This document shows positions 49,280 to 62,065 of a stretch of DNA of 64,000 nucleotides, in pieces. The notes beneath the pieces are model-generated. The model saw only the letters and a list, made by a program, of their open reading frames with translations, did no database searches and was not told the origin of the DNA. Source of the DNA: Psettodes erumei (Eukaryota > Chordata > Actinopteri > Pleuronectiformes > Psettodidae); NCBI GenBank assembly GCA_016785225.1, contig JAFBJZ010000375.1:5003501-5067500 (forward strand). The letters run 5' to 3'. The position numbers and the translations under genes were made by a program. Every line of letters begins with the position of its first letter. The first letter of the stretch is position 1.

Positions 49280-49570
49280 CAACAGAGACTCAGAGATTCA
49301 GAGGTGCAATGCTTATTGGCCAACGTAGCCTCAAGCAGATATCCTCAACCAGAGCTAAGGAATGAAATTCACAGGTCTGGTAAACTTCTTTCTAATGCCA
49401 CACCCCTTGATTTTTTTTTTCCAGTTTTCAAAGTTGAAGTCCAACCAGCGATGTAACATCACTTGAGGCAATTTATCAAACTTCGCACAGTGCTCTCTGG
49501 AGCGACAAAATGCTTTTTTGACATGTGAAGTAGTACTCCCCAAGGCTTTCAAATGGACTTAAAATCAGTG
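49280..49570. repeat. candidate unclassified interspersed repeat
   Basis: Phrases such as TTGGCCAACGTAGCCTCAAG, CGATGTAACATCACTTGAGG and GACATGTGAAGTAGTACTCC remind me of a dispersed teleost repeat. There is no coding frame with a motif. Low confidence. Confidence 0.25.
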
Positions 49571-52500
49571 GAGTTACCTTTTACTGTTGCTCCAGCGAAA
49601 TCCTTTTCCTTCTTCAGTCGTCACATTATTAGCTGAATTGATGAAACATGCAGCTTTTTCTATTAAAACACACATATATTATTAATCTACCTCTATTTCA
49701 TCATCACATTTCTGTTTTATTTCAAATATAAAGTAGTAAGTTTGCTTCTTGATTGAATACTATATACCATATGAATGTGGAAAAAAATGGTCTTATACAG
49801 TAAAAACAATAACTTGAAGGCTACTTGAATACTTTAAGTTTCTGTCGCCTTTTCGACTCCTGCATTATTTCTACATTATACCTTTCCTCAGTCCATAGAG
49901 CAACAAGCCTTTTTAGTGAGTTTATGTTATGTAATGTACTATCTACAGCCAGTGACACCTGTGGTTACGGGTCTACAGTTCACCCAGATTACAGAAGATG
50001 GCAATTAAGCGCCACAGTTACCAGTGCCGAGCGAGAGGGGTCATAACAGCAGCGTGGGCTTGTGTGTACCAGAGCCTTGAGGGAGTTTTAGTGGTTTATT
50101 GGCAAAGCACTTTTGGGGAACACAGTGTCAGAGGCTAAGGAGAATAAGTGAGCTTGATGCAGTGCACAGCTTGGATTTTTTTCCTCTCTCCCTTTTGCGT
50201 TGCATTTTGCATGTGAAGCCTTTGTGGTTACTAAATGGCTCTGACATCTGAGGTTAAGGTGGCAATTAAAACATGTCAAGGAAGTTCTGTGTGTGTTAAT
50301 AGAAGCCCCCCCTCCCACCTCCCTCTGTCACTTGATATTGAGCATCTTTTGAAACCTGACCCTTTTGTCACCATACATGGTAATAAAAACTCACTTTATT
50401 AATGCTAATTTGGATGTATGGTCTCTCTCTCTCTCTCTCCCAATGTTGCTCTCTCCCTCCAAAGAAAAACACATCTGCATGGTGGCATCCCTTATGTCAT
50501 GATTACATGTGGGCGTCAAATGGTGAAAAATAAACTTAAATAATAAAGTTAGTAAAATGACTAATTAACTAATGGAGCAATAAAGTGTGTTTGAAAACAA
50601 ACTGAACTGCTTACTTTAGTTTTCCTGTGGCAAAACCAAAAGATAGAGTGAAGCAAAGTGCAAACAAGGAAAATATTTACTACAGTCTCTCATTGTTCCT
50701 TGATCATATCTCACTCAAAATGAAGAATTATGTCTTCAAGCATTTTGGACTTTTTAAAAAATACAATGAGTCTACAAAACTGGAGGGTTGGTCCTCTTAC
50801 AGCTTAAGCATTCTCAAAGCAGTGCCACCAAATGTATTATTCATGAAAGAGTTTGTCATTGTTTATAAGAGTGTATGTCCCCTTGGATGAATACATCCCT
50901 TTGAATGCAAATTTTTACAGCTACTGGGACATTGGAAAGTTTTACTGTGTTTGGAAAAAAAAGTTAACAGAAAAATAGTACAATCAATGCAGTGCATTTT
51001 TCGGCTGTCAGAATAAAAGACTTGTTTGCTTGTGAATTTGTTTTACATTTAAACATGTATTTGGATAAACAGTGTATGTGTTTATTCCTCCTTGAGTGAT
51101 GTCCTCCTGCTTGAATTTGTGTTTCTCTTTTTGGTGAACAACAACTGACACTTGAGGCACTTCTCATGTAAGAGCAATGGTTGCTGCTGTGTATCTCATA
51201 ATAGCACCTACTATATATGATGTGAATATTGTTCAAGCTTCAGCCTGTTTTTTGTTTAAATGAAAAGAGAGATGAAGTAAATGAGCTTCATCACTTTAAC
51301 AAGTGTGTTGATTTTACCTCTATCAAATAAGCCTCCTGATTAGCCTCCTGATGATCCAGGAACTGCAACCCTGACAATGGGGAGTAAGATTAGAGGCTCT
51401 TGACTACAATTTGTTTTTAAATAGGTTATTCTATAAAATTATTTTCCATGACAGCCAGCATGCAGTCCTCACAACACTACAAAAATCCACTACAAATTAA
51501 TCATTAAATTATCATACATCATGCACAAGGGAATGAAATTATAATTATATAATCTGCTTTAAATATATTTTGAAAAATAAAAATGTTGTAAATTAACAAA
51601 GTTCTAGGTGTAGGTAAGTTACCATCCCTCTTTAAGAGCTGTATGATAGACCTCAGGTGTGTTTTGATGTGTGATGAGCACTTAATGAATTTTCTAGTTC
51701 TTCATTTTCTAGTTCATAGTTCTTCAAATGTAATTTCTATTCAGATCAGGAAATAGAGGTCATTCTTTTGGTTCAATTGTACAGCTTCTTTGAAAACAAC
51801 CAGTGGAAAGCAAACAGTTGCCCTCTCGTGATGTCACAGAGCCTTCAATAGCAACATTAAGATTTTCTCCTGGGAAGATCTGCAAAGATGTTGTTTTTTT
51901 TTTTAAATTTAGTATGGCATGCTGTCAGGATGCAAAGGGCTGAAGTAAGTAAGTAAGGGCTGAGACTGACTGTCATGCTGTGTATGTGTATACAGCTATG
52001 ATGCAGCCTTTTCTGATTGATGTAGCATTTTTCCAGGCATGTGATTGCTGAGTTGGTCTGTACGAATGTTTGCTAAAGTAGCTGCCACATTCATAATAAA
52101 TTAATTTTTCATTGTTAAAATATCCTATGGAAAATATATTTTGTTAGGATTTTAATCTTAAATTGAAAAGAAGCATGAAGAGCTAAATTTAATCATTAAA
52201 TAAACTGTAATCTCAGACAACATTAAAACAATTATGGCTGCAATGTATTGACTATTTAAACCCCTGTAGGCAGTGGAGAAGTTGAGTAATTAAATTTTAG
52301 TTTGGTAATTCTATAATCTATATTTGCCCAAATTCTTCTGGATTCATATTTAAGGCTGACTACTTTGTTAGTGATTTTCATTTTTATTTCATTGCCATTT
52401 CTGCTTTGAGCAGGTGTCTTTCATGGAGTTGTTATACTCTGATATTCAAATGTCCCAGGGCATTATTTAATTGGAATTTGCCAATTTTGTGGTCTTGAAA

Positions 52501-54049
52501 CAAATATGCTGTGAGTTTTCTTGCAGCATATTTCTTCTGTGGTCATCTCAAAGTAGAAAACTATTCTTTCTCTCTTTCTCTCTCTCCATTGCCCTTCTGC
52601 TCTGTTTAGTGGTACAAAAATCACCTAGTTACATAGTTCTGTCAACATAACACATACTTACTGAAGGTTGCGTGTTTTTGTTAAACTGACAAAAATGTCA
52701 TCAATCACTTCAGATATTGGTCAATGGACTGAGAACAAAATCTCTTCAAACAACAAAATGTCAGCAGTGTGAGCTTAAAAAAAATTAAAGGTAGTGCTAC
52801 TTTACTAAAATTAATTACCTCAAAACTCATGTGATGTCTCACAAAGCAGCTGTTGTTGAGCAACTTTTGCTTATGATGTAACACATTCAGAAAATGAAGC
52901 CATCTCTTGTTTTAAGTGCAGCTTCATCACCCAGATAGTGATACAACAGCAAATATAGACAGCTTTTTATTACATCCATCTGAAAGGACTCATGGTTCTG
53001 ACCACCTACTATAGATGTCGCTTCTTGTTGAGAATCATCTTATATTTTGTCCATTAGCAGGCTACTAAAGGGTCCATTGTATGTACTGTAAGTCACCACC
53101 ATGTTTACCTGCTGTTATATTGCTTTTCAGTCAGTTTAATTTGTATAATTTCAGTTAAATAGTATAATTTGAGGGCAGAGGTTCTGAATTTAAGTCTAAA
53201 AATGTCTAATCTATGTACTGCAAATTGTCAAAAAATCTAACATTATAACTCAGATGTCTGCCAGGCTCTGAAGTTTTGCAGCACACAGTTGTTGTCTTGT
53301 AGATCGATTAATCTTTTGTTTTTGCCTACTGTTACAGTAGTTTTCTATATACTGTAAAAAAATGCTAAAGATGAAGTCAAACCCTATATCTGCAGACCTA
53401 CACTATCCGCTGCATGTACATTTTAATTCCCAGCATAATGCACAGACTAAAAAAAATGAATAAATAGATACCATCTTTGTATTTCCCTCCAAGCTCGGCT
53501 GGCATTATGGCACAAGTTTCCAGTTAATTTCCACAGTTGGTAATATAGCAGTCACTGTAATGAACAGATGTTCATGCAGAGCAGTGATATTTACCACTCT
53601 GCAGCAGCATCTCTCTCAGCCGTCGGGCTGTGGAATACATGGATCTGCTTGAGCACAGCATGAGTGTGTTGATACTGGTAATATCTCATCACATCTCCTC
53701 TAACATAAATATGCGGCAAAGTCTCTCCTTCCCCTAATGACTTTGACTATGCTTACATAAGCTGCTTCATCCTGCCCAATCTTCAAGACGACATCCAGAC
53801 ACAACATGTGGCAGATCAATGAACACTGCCAAAAGCTATTCAGATATCAGGACAAAAAAATTATGAAAACAAACTCTGCAAAAAGGGAAAAAAATACATC
53901 TGCGTAGAGTTGAAGTGCAAAATAAGAACAAGATTTTATGATCAAAGACATGGATATTAAGATTTATCTTGACATGTAATATGTGCTAATATGCACACAC
54001 ACTGGTGACTGAGGAACACAAAATGAGATATTGAAAAGGAAACTCACAT
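49571..54049. other. noncoding; minor simple repeats
   Basis: No gene is seen. A (TC)9 run lies at 50422-50439, a TC-rich patch at 52567-52588 and a poly-T run at about 51893-51903. A small GCAGAG...CTCTGC inverted word occurs near 53576-53603. Local short duplications (51330-51350 and 51950-51960) are trivial. Confidence 0.4.
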
Positions 54050-54232
54050 TTGAAATCAATTAAAAAAAAAATCAATCAGCAAAACTTCTCTGGCATAAAT
54101 TTTCATTAATTATTGAAATATTGGAGATCTTTTTTTCAGGCAAAAATACCAAACATTCCCCAGTGCCAGCTAATCTATTGTGAGAATTTCCTACTTTCCC
54201 TTGCCTTATGTCATAATGAGCTAAATTTCATT
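54050..54232 (-). mobile_element. degraded hAT-like MITE, copy 2
   Basis: In reverse orientation relative to the copy at 5.1 kb. ATTTTCATTAATTATTGAAA is followed by TTTTTTTCAGGCAAAAATAC and CAAACATTCCCCAGTGCCAG, and the segment ends with GTCATAATGAGCTAAATTTC. This corresponds to the GCAAAAATGCCAAACATTCT-type interior of the same abundant teleost family. It has no coding capacity. Confidence 0.6.
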
Positions 54233-55963
54233 GAGTAGTGGACTGCTGATCAGTGCCGAAGGCATTTCTCAGGTAATTCTCATGAATTTAAATAACCAAA
54301 CATATTAATCAAATTGAAAATAATCATTAGTGGAAACCCTTAATGAAATAAAAGTGACAACATTCAATTATCTTCTGTAACATATGGTATATTTAATATA
54401 TCAGGTTTTGTTTTTTTTTCTTTTTAATGCAGTCCAAGCTCTTGTCTCATTTGTATGGACAAAAAAGATAAATTGCAGCATTACATGCAGTCTTTGAGTG
54501 TTTATTTTTGCTTATTTATGTTGTAATAATAGATAGGTAGATGTAGCCCATATTTCAAAACATATAATGTATCCTATGACTAACACTGGCTATGGTAATA
54601 TTAACAGTAACTGCAACTCAGGTACTTTCCAATATGGCATTAAAAAACCCCTCCCATCCACCAAAAAAAGATGAAAGATTAAAAGGTCAAATAAAAAAGC
54701 AGTATTACAAAGTACAAAGAGATAAAAGCACATTGCATTACATGCTCTTTTTTTCTTGATCTTCTTTCTGCTTTCCTACTTCCTTCACTCTAATGCACTT
54801 TGTTCATCCAAGGCCTCACTTTAATGCACTTTTTCACAATTAGAGGACAACCCTCTGCACCTCCTGAGCCAAAGCCACCCTGTAGATAAAATGGTTGATG
54901 CCTTCAGCAGTGCATTGACTGTTACACTTTATAAAGTATCTCCTTATGAAAACTCACAAGAGGCCTCACTGTATGTACAGAAACAGTCTATGAATGTATG
55001 GGCGAATGTGGTGAGTGGTGAAAAAAGACTAGAAAATAGATATATGAATGCAGACCCTTGTCAGGATGAATGAAAATAGTTTTGATAAAAAAGGAATTAT
55101 ATCTGTCTTCCTCTAACTATGCGTCTGTTTTGTTATAAGATAAGCACAGATACAGGCAGTATACAGTATACTAACATGAGAACCACTGGCTCAGCCTTTA
55201 GTAGATGCATTGCACTGAAATGTGGAGAAATCACCAAAGCTCAGGCGAGCACAACTGAATATTCAATCCATATTCTTCAAAGTTTGAACACAATGTGAAC
55301 CCCAGATTTACTGTGCACAGCTCCAGTGGGAAAGAGACCTACCTTTTGACCCAAGTGCGCATCCCTTGGGTCATTTTATTATGTACTCATGTGCCCTGCT
55401 GTTTGATGGGCAGTTACCTTGTGGGCTGTTGATCCTAATGGTCCTAAGGATGCTAATTAACTAGAATGACAAGATAATTATGTGCTGCTGAATGAATCTA
55501 TATCACTTCTAAAAATTTAATTTGGCAATGCATAGAGAGTGAGAAAAAACACAATATTAAATCAAGCGTCATCACTCTGCTGAATCTGCTCAGCCACAAG
55601 CAATTCAAAACTGAATTACTGTGCTCTACCCTTGGTTTTTATCATTTAATTGATAAACATAGTGATTTTAAGGCAGTTATGCCAGGTCTCCTATTAAGTG
55701 ATTTATACACTGTATGTGCCCCAAGTCATTTCAGATTAAGGGCTGAATAATGATGAAGTAGAACAGGGATGGGGTGGGGTGGTGCAGATATGACTCAGTG
55801 ACAAAATCCAATACTATTAGCTTAATTGTGTATGGCAGCGATAGAAAGGGACAATATTGGTATGCATGTCTTGTTTTAAAAGGCAGAGTCAACACATTTA
55901 TCATCAATGCTGGACTACAGGCAGGACACCATTATGCGTTTTTAAAAATATAATAACTCCAAT
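54233..55963. other. noncoding; candidate conserved segments
   Basis: No gene is seen. Around 54235-54375 and 55340-55500 the sequence looks element-like (TATTAATCAAATTGAAAATA, then ATGCTAATTAACTAGAATGA). There is no further evidence. Confidence 0.4.
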
Positions 55964-56202
55964 GTAGAGCTGAAAAAATGTTGATGGATTGATTAGCTCA
56001 ATGAGTATGATCACATGAATGTTGTTGTTGAATATTTATCATTTTTTAAATAATTTTTCAGATGCTGCTTTTGCTTTTGTAATTTTTTTGAAAGTTTTTG
56101 ACACTAGACAAGAAATTTGACTGGGCCAGCTGCAGCTCTGGTAAAAAATTTATTTTCGACCAAACAATTAAACAGTTCATCACAGAAATAATCTGCAACT
56201 AC
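55964..56202 (-). mobile_element. degraded hAT-like MITE, copy 3
   Basis: It begins TAGAGCTGAAAAAATGTTGA and ends GACCAAACAATTAAACAGTT followed by ATAATCTGCAACTA. The reverse complement of that end starts TAGTTGCAGATTAT, and the start retains AGAGCTG, so both family ends are recognisable. The interior keeps ACAAGAAATTTGACTGGGCC and CTCTGGTAAAAAATTTATTT. It is shorter than full-length relatives and noncoding. Confidence 0.65.
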
Positions 56203-56637
56203 CAGTAATAAAATTATTCTCAGTTGGCTGCTGTTTTTTTTGTACCATTTAATTGTCCTTTTTGCGAGTCATCCTCAAATTAACAGAACGCATTTGATTT
56301 TCCACTATTTGTTCATCTCCCCAGTTGCTGTCGCTATGCTAAGCAGGCAGTACAGCATGAAATGCAAGGGGCATTTCCATCTTTACACCACTTTATTTGA
56401 CATCAGTGATAATGGCCTCTGTCAGCCTGCTAAAGGCAGGTCCAGCAAACCCTCTGTCACATCCTGCATCAGCCTGTATTTCCATAACCTTGTCACTTTT
56501 ACTGTGGCATAAATCGGCGTAAGGTCACCCAAGTCCTGGCAGTGTGGCTAGTAACAGGGCATGAGGTTAATTAAAAGACTGTGCAGATGAGCCCCTTACA
56601 TCCCCTACCCAAAAGCACCACCATCACAACACAAAGG

Positions 56638-56640
<3 letters not shown>
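56203..56640. other. noncoding, nothing seen
   Basis: No gene or repeat is recognised. Confidence 0.4.
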
Positions 56641-56695
<55 letters not shown>

Positions 56696-56696
56696 C
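56641..56696. repeat. (AC)n microsatellite with one interruption
   Basis: About 24 AC units are followed by one GC and three more AC units. Confidence 0.97.
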
Positions 56697-57131
56697 CCTT
56701 TTGTCAACCAAAGAATAAATTACATGTGAAAGCTGTGATGCACACCAGTGCCTGGTATTGAACACTTAAGCCCAGTGCAGCATGTTGTAGATCCATGAGC
56801 AATGCGTGCTCCCTCTTTCTAGGCTAGCAGTTTTGTCTGCCACCACGGGTTATGCTCACCTCCTCGTAATGGTTCCTTCAGGCTTGAAATTAGCACAATT
56901 TACCCCACTCTGTGGCACGTCCTGGTGCTGAAAACCAACTGGTTGCATCACTCCCTGCTCCCTATAAGACCACACGACAGAGCAAGCCAAGGACATATGG
57001 GAATATAAAAGATGTCAGCTTACATGACCAAGTAGTGTTGTGTGAAATGACTTTAGTCCGACATTGTTAACGCTGAGCGGGCCACCTCCGCCATGCTCGA
57101 TAAAGGCAAATAAAAGGCCAGATAAAATGCA

Positions 57132-57161
57132 GTGTGTGTATGTGTATGTGTATGTGTGTGT
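57132..57161. repeat. imperfect (TG)n/(TATG)n repeat
   Basis: A GTGTGTGTATGTGTATGTGT-type run of about 30 bases. Confidence 0.85.
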
Positions 57162-57369
57162 TTAGGGGGTGTAGGGGTTTGAAGTTTACCATCTAATCCT
57201 TGGCCTCTATTATATCCAGTGTTTAGCAACACAGACACCCTCTGCCCCATTCACCCTGGAAGACTTTCTCCTTCTCTGTGTCACTCTCACTCAGCAGTTC
57301 TATCACTATTGACTCTATTGCTCAGACTGATAAAACCCACACACATAAAAGGTGCAAATATTGGCTTTT

Positions 57370-57790
57370 CATTGTTTGTTGATTAGGTTTATTATGCCTT
57401 TCTGAGATGTTTAATGCAGACCGCTTAACCAAAGCCAAAGTATCCTTGAAGTATAAAATATGTACCATTTTCACACATTATCTGCCTCTCCATGCTAATG
57501 TTTAATGTTGCTCTATACTTTCCAATAAAAAAGTGTCCTTCAATGGGATGACTTGGGGAAGGGTGAGCAGCACAGGTCTGAGCCAAGGCCCATTCAGCCA
57601 GCCCCAAAGAGAAGACAGAGAAACCACAGACATGACGAAACCGCAAGTCTATTTGATTAGGACATTGTCACTGCTACTGCTGGCCATGTGCTTGCTAATT
57701 AGCATGAGTAAAATTCATTACCCAAGGAGGCATGGGATTATGTCTCTGGATCACTCAGCAGCTAAAAGTTTTGACACTCTCTAATTTAAC
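57370..57790. promoter_or_regulatory. candidate conserved noncoding element
   Basis: A repeat-free stretch of about 420 bases with mixed composition and many homeodomain-type cores (for example GTGCTTGCTAATTAGCATGA near 57689, followed by AAATTCATTACC). Frames on either strand show no motif. The texture is that of a conserved enhancer, inferred only from composition. Confidence 0.25.
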
Positions 57791-60407
57791 AGATGGAGAG
57801 CTCACTTAACTTTGCCCGTTCCCTACAGGCAAGTAGTGTTAATAAAGGGAGAGAACGAAATCATGCCATTGTACTTATGAAAGAGAGAGAGAGTCAGATG
57901 AACAAAAAGTAGTGTTTATATTGAGGGTACTAATTTCATTTGATTTGATCGGCAAAGAAAGCAGCTGTTTCACAGCAATAGGGATTGCAGCAGCTAAATT
58001 ATACTCAGGAACAGTGTTTTGAGTTAACATGAAGGAATAAGACTAATTACTCATTATTTTTGTTTGACAGCATTTGTGTGGCATGAGTAATGGTAGTAGC
58101 AAAGCTTCAAGTGAGGTTGATGGATATACTTAGTGTCATATCTTAGGTGAGAGCAACCTCACATCTGCACAAGCATTTGAGTCCTACTCAAAGCAAAGCA
58201 CTGGATTAACCTTTGAGAGGAGCTCTCAAGAGATCACATAATTATAAATATGTATGCACAGAGTGGCAATTACCAAAGACAAGCAGTTACTCCTTCATAC
58301 ATCTGCCCCACATTTTACTCAGAAATGATTCTGCAAAAACAGCTTCAAATTTAAAGTTATGAAACACATTTGGAAAAAAAGAAATCCAAAGTGAAGCAGG
58401 AAAGAAATTGCTCTGTCAGTAGACAAGCAACAGCCAAATTATATAATAAAAAGAAAGCACCATGTGACAAGTGCAGACACTTATGATGCATGAAGCATTA
58501 TTTGAAAAAAATAATACAGCTACCTAAAAAGAGGCAAAATGTTGCCTCGACCTCAACTCTACTCATGACCATGTTAAGAGATGCCTGGAACTCTAATTTT
58601 TAAATTAAAAGAAATATAATAAACAGCTTTCAATCTTAAGGCTTATAGGAGTAGTAAAATGTAATGACTTTTACTTTCATCTTTCACCAGTGTCCCAACA
58701 TTTCACTCTTACCACTTTGATAAATATGGGCCCTGTATTTTTAGAAGTGAAAGAGACAGGAGTGATTGTATTTGCCTGCAGAAAAGTAATTGATCACAGG
58801 CAGGGTGACATATACGGTTATCAATTGGGACTGCACTGGGGGGAGGGGGGTGTATTGATAATACACTCATTTTGAGTGCCCATGTTGAAGGTCTGCTCAA
58901 TCCTGCAACAGCATGTATATTTTTCATACTGATGCAGGTGCTTTGTCAACGTTTATGCTTGTATTTTATAATCCAGTCAAAGAGAGCATTATTAACTTTG
59001 TACTGTTTCGTAATTCCAAACCATTCAGAAAAATGTTTCACATTTGGGTTCACTTGTTTTTTTGTTTGTTCTCAGTACCAACTGAATTCTCCAGTTCCAT
59101 TAGGAAAACCAGTGGCAAGATCTTCTCCACAGATGAAAAGATTAAACCTTTGTAAGTTTTTTCTTCCTTTTAACATAACTTCTGACATAACAGAAGAAAG
59201 ACATGAGAAAAGCCAGACATGATTAACAGTATAAACCAACTTGCCATACTTGACTTGTCTGGAAGGGAAGTCTTCAGATAAATGCAGCCAGGACTGGAGG
59301 CTGAGGAGACCATTTACAGTATAGTGACAAAAAGAAAAATATACAACAGAATGAGACACTTGGTTAAGATAACAGCAATATTAGGAAAGGACTGGAAGCC
59401 TTGGTAATGTTTCCTTTTCTGTTCATATGTGATCTGTCCTTTTTGTATCCCTTCTGTTGTGATTAATCTGGCCATCAATTTGTTCACACTTCACAATGAA
59501 CACCAAAACACTGACAACTGCAGGTGCACACCTGTCTGCTTTACTGGACATCTTCCTCAGTCTTGCATGACCACCCATTTAATTGACTGCCACTCGGAGA
59601 ACAATAAAGAGGCAACATGTTCAAGGAGAATCCACTTTTATCTGACATGCCTTTTAGAATAAAGTTTCACATTGAGATTTCCCTCTCAAATTTAATTAGC
59701 GTCTGCCCTCCCTCATTAAAGCACTGCACTTTGCCTCTCGTTCCTCTCTTTTGGCCTGTCACACGCGTTAGTGCTTTCGCTTTCCCACTCCATCCGTCTC
59801 CTCTTTGGACCCTTGTCACTCAGCTAGACGCCTCCTAAGATAGTTGTGCTTGTGCTCGATGATTACTTAAGCTCTGACATCAGTACAACTGTCACTGATT
59901 ATGACAAATTAGCTCCACTCCCAGCCTTCTTCAGTGAGCTGGTGAGCTATATAGTCTGCTTTCGAGGGGCTTTTTTTCTCCTCTGCTGCAGTTGCTTTGT
60001 TTTGAAAATGTGCCTCTGCTCTGTGCCATGAATACTGATAGCACGGATAGCAAGGTACAGCACCATCTTGATCAAGTAGTGTGCTGGCCAGAGATTTTTA
60101 TTTGTAGTTGGACACAAAAGAATTGTAGAGGATAGAGGCGTGTAAATTGGATAACTGGCAGGAGAGCAGACAACTGTAGCTGGAATACCAATCTAGTTCA
60201 GGGCTGTATTTCACCTCCAGTTCGATTTCCGTGTACTGTGCATGTAGCAGAAAGTACTACCTTAATGTTTCTTCATTTTATGCATACAGCACTTTTCAAA
60301 ACTAGGGCTAAACAGTGCTGCTGCTGGCTTTAGTCTTCTCTATTGGTTATATGTGGTTAATATGAATTCATGCAAGATTAGCTGTCCTTTCATCTGTCAA
60401 ACAGGGA
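57791..60407. other. noncoding; candidate element and exon-like segment
   Basis: No gene can be named. A (GA)n patch of about 12 bases lies at 57882-57893. The part at 59590-59850 is element-like. One exon-like segment at 59076-59151 is listed separately. Confidence 0.4.
59076..59151 (+). other. short exon-like segment with strong splice consensus (unverified)
   Basis: A T/G-rich tract ending TTTTGTTTGTTCTCAG (59060-59075) precedes 76 bases that end directly before GTAAGTTTTT (donor at 59152). Two frames are open across it: one reads YQLNSPVPLGKPVARSSPQM, the other PTEFSSSIRKTSGKIFSTDE. Neither resembles a family that I know. The splice signals are good, but such pairs also arise by chance in 64 kb. 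Confidence 0.15.
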
Positions 60408-60940
60408 TAAAGTGATAGTTTAGATTATTTGAAGTGGGGTTGTATGAGGTACTGATGTATAGCCACTTTACGAGCAGCAGTCAACTTTGTTCTGTGTGCT
60501 CCCACTTTGTAGAAGCAGAGAGGAGTGACACAGACACTCATCTGAAGGACACACTTGCTACAACAGCACAGATCAGCTGTTTAGACCCAAACAGCTTATA
60601 CAGAGCGCAGCGGAGGTGCTCCTATGCATAGCAATAGGGTGGTTTAGCACCTGAGAAAATGTACTGCCATAGGAAAGGGCTTTTTGATGGAAAGATAAAA
60701 CAGTGGAAATTTTCTTTATATGGCATAGACTTCAACTGATATTGGATTTTTAAGGTAGCTGTTTTTGGGTTAGGGTTAGCAGCAGTAGTACAGGGCTCAG
60801 CATTTGTGTCACTGCTCCTTTCTGCTTCTCTAAAGTGGGAGTGCACTGACCCCACTCTACTGCAACCAATAAACTGACTGTATATCTGTATATACAACTA
60901 CTCATACAACCCCCCTCAAATAAACAGAATGATCACTTTA
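60408..60940. mobile_element. MITE-like DNA transposon with long terminal inverted repeats
   Basis: The left arm (60408-60536) and the reverse complement of the right arm (60805-60940) share TAAAGTGAT, then TATTTGA and GGGGTTGTATGAG, then CTCCCACTTT, then AGAAGCAGA and AGGAG with GTGACACA. That makes an imperfect inverted repeat of about 130 bases. Flanking octamers AACAGGGA (60400-60407) and AGCAGGGT (60941-60948) agree at 6 of 8 positions, consistent with a decayed 8-bp target duplication as made by hAT elements. The 270-base interior is noncoding, so the element is nonautonomous. I recall the GGGGTTGTATGAGGTAC end as widespread in fish. The inverted repeat is certain; the superfamily is inference. 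Confidence 0.85.
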
Positions 60941-61984
60941 AGCAGGGTATAGTGCTTTTATTTAAATGTGATGAACTGTAAAACTATCTGTACTTCATCA
61001 ACAATATGTACTACCTTACATACATATGTACATTACATAGTACCATATAAGAGACAAAAATTGTCACAGTTTGATAATGCCTACTGTGCTTTTGATTTTC
61101 TAGAAAACAAGAATCAGCTCCTTCAATCACTAAGAAACAGTTAAGCTTTTTTGTCAAAGGTTTCTATCTTTAGTGACTCACCTGGGCCAACTGTCTAACA
61201 TTGCTTCTCTTAATTTTAAAATGATACAATAAAAAATCTTTTTTAAAAATGAGAAAAACAAGATGTGAATAAAAACTATTATTCACTATTACTATTATTT
61301 AGAAATCAGTTTTAGAAAATCACCTCACGCATAAACAAATTCAGAGTATTTTTTTCATTTATTATTCTTCAGATGTTTACCTAAAATAAGCTATCAACAT
61401 ATTATTATATACTATACATACTTACATAGCCTTGTTATGTTACATTTGCCATGATTAACCATCTTCAGAAGTTATTTACAGAAGTTATATACAAAAACAG
61501 ATTTAAGAAGTAGTGTGCTTGGACTGTACATGTACTGTACTGACAAAGAAACATGGCTCATTACCTGGATGGTCCTGTGAGTGTCAATGATTAGCAATGC
61601 CATGGGGTGGTTCACACATGAGCATTTCCAAAGGACCCTCTCGATGTCAGCTTAAACAGATAGCAAGGGGGTTGTGTTACATTAATGAAAAGTCCCTGCT
61701 TCACTTCAGGTATCTGTCTTCCTGACAGTTCCTGTCCCTGTTGAGGGCTTATCAAAGTTTCCTCATCATTTTTAAGGAAGTTTCATGCCACCTCCATTGC
61801 CAAGAGCACTCATTTTTAACATCCTCAGGGCCAGATGAACAAGCATGGGGTGATTATGACACTTTAACCCCTCAAGGGAGACAGCAGCATGTCACAAGGG
61901 AGCTGCTACATTAACACAGAAAAATAGGAGATGTCAAGCTATTCAACCGGCCATGTATTCTTTGGCTAAGCTAAAGCTTTTCAG
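60941..61984. other. noncoding, nothing firm
   Basis: No gene is seen. The part at 61540-61720 is somewhat GC-richer, without motifs. Confidence 0.4.
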
Positions 61985-62065
61985 TAGTGGTGCATGGGTA
62001 TCGTTTTTTAATACCCGCACCCACCTGACCCACTGTGAAAACCTACTCACCCCCCCACCCACAAA
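61985..62065. repeat. possible remnant of a GGGTACCCG-type repeat
   Basis: GGGTATCG is followed by ATACCCGCACCCACCTGACC and a run of C. This resembles the ACCCGCCCGACCCG phrase at the ends of some teleost DNA elements. It is too short to assign. Confidence 0.2.

Noticed and set aside
29319..50945. Shared phrase GCTGGGACATTG / CTGGGACATTGGAAAG at 29.3 and 50.9 kb
   Set aside because: The match is about 15 bases with no extension on either side, which is within chance for 64 kb.
53576..53603. Small GCAGAG/CTCTGC hairpin as a microRNA precursor
   Set aside because: The stem is far too short for a pre-miRNA, and no known mature miRNA sequence was recognised there or elsewhere in the window.
60764..60778. 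TTAGGGTTAG-like words suggesting telomeric repeat
   Set aside because: Only about two units are present, inside the MITE-like element, so it is a coincidence.
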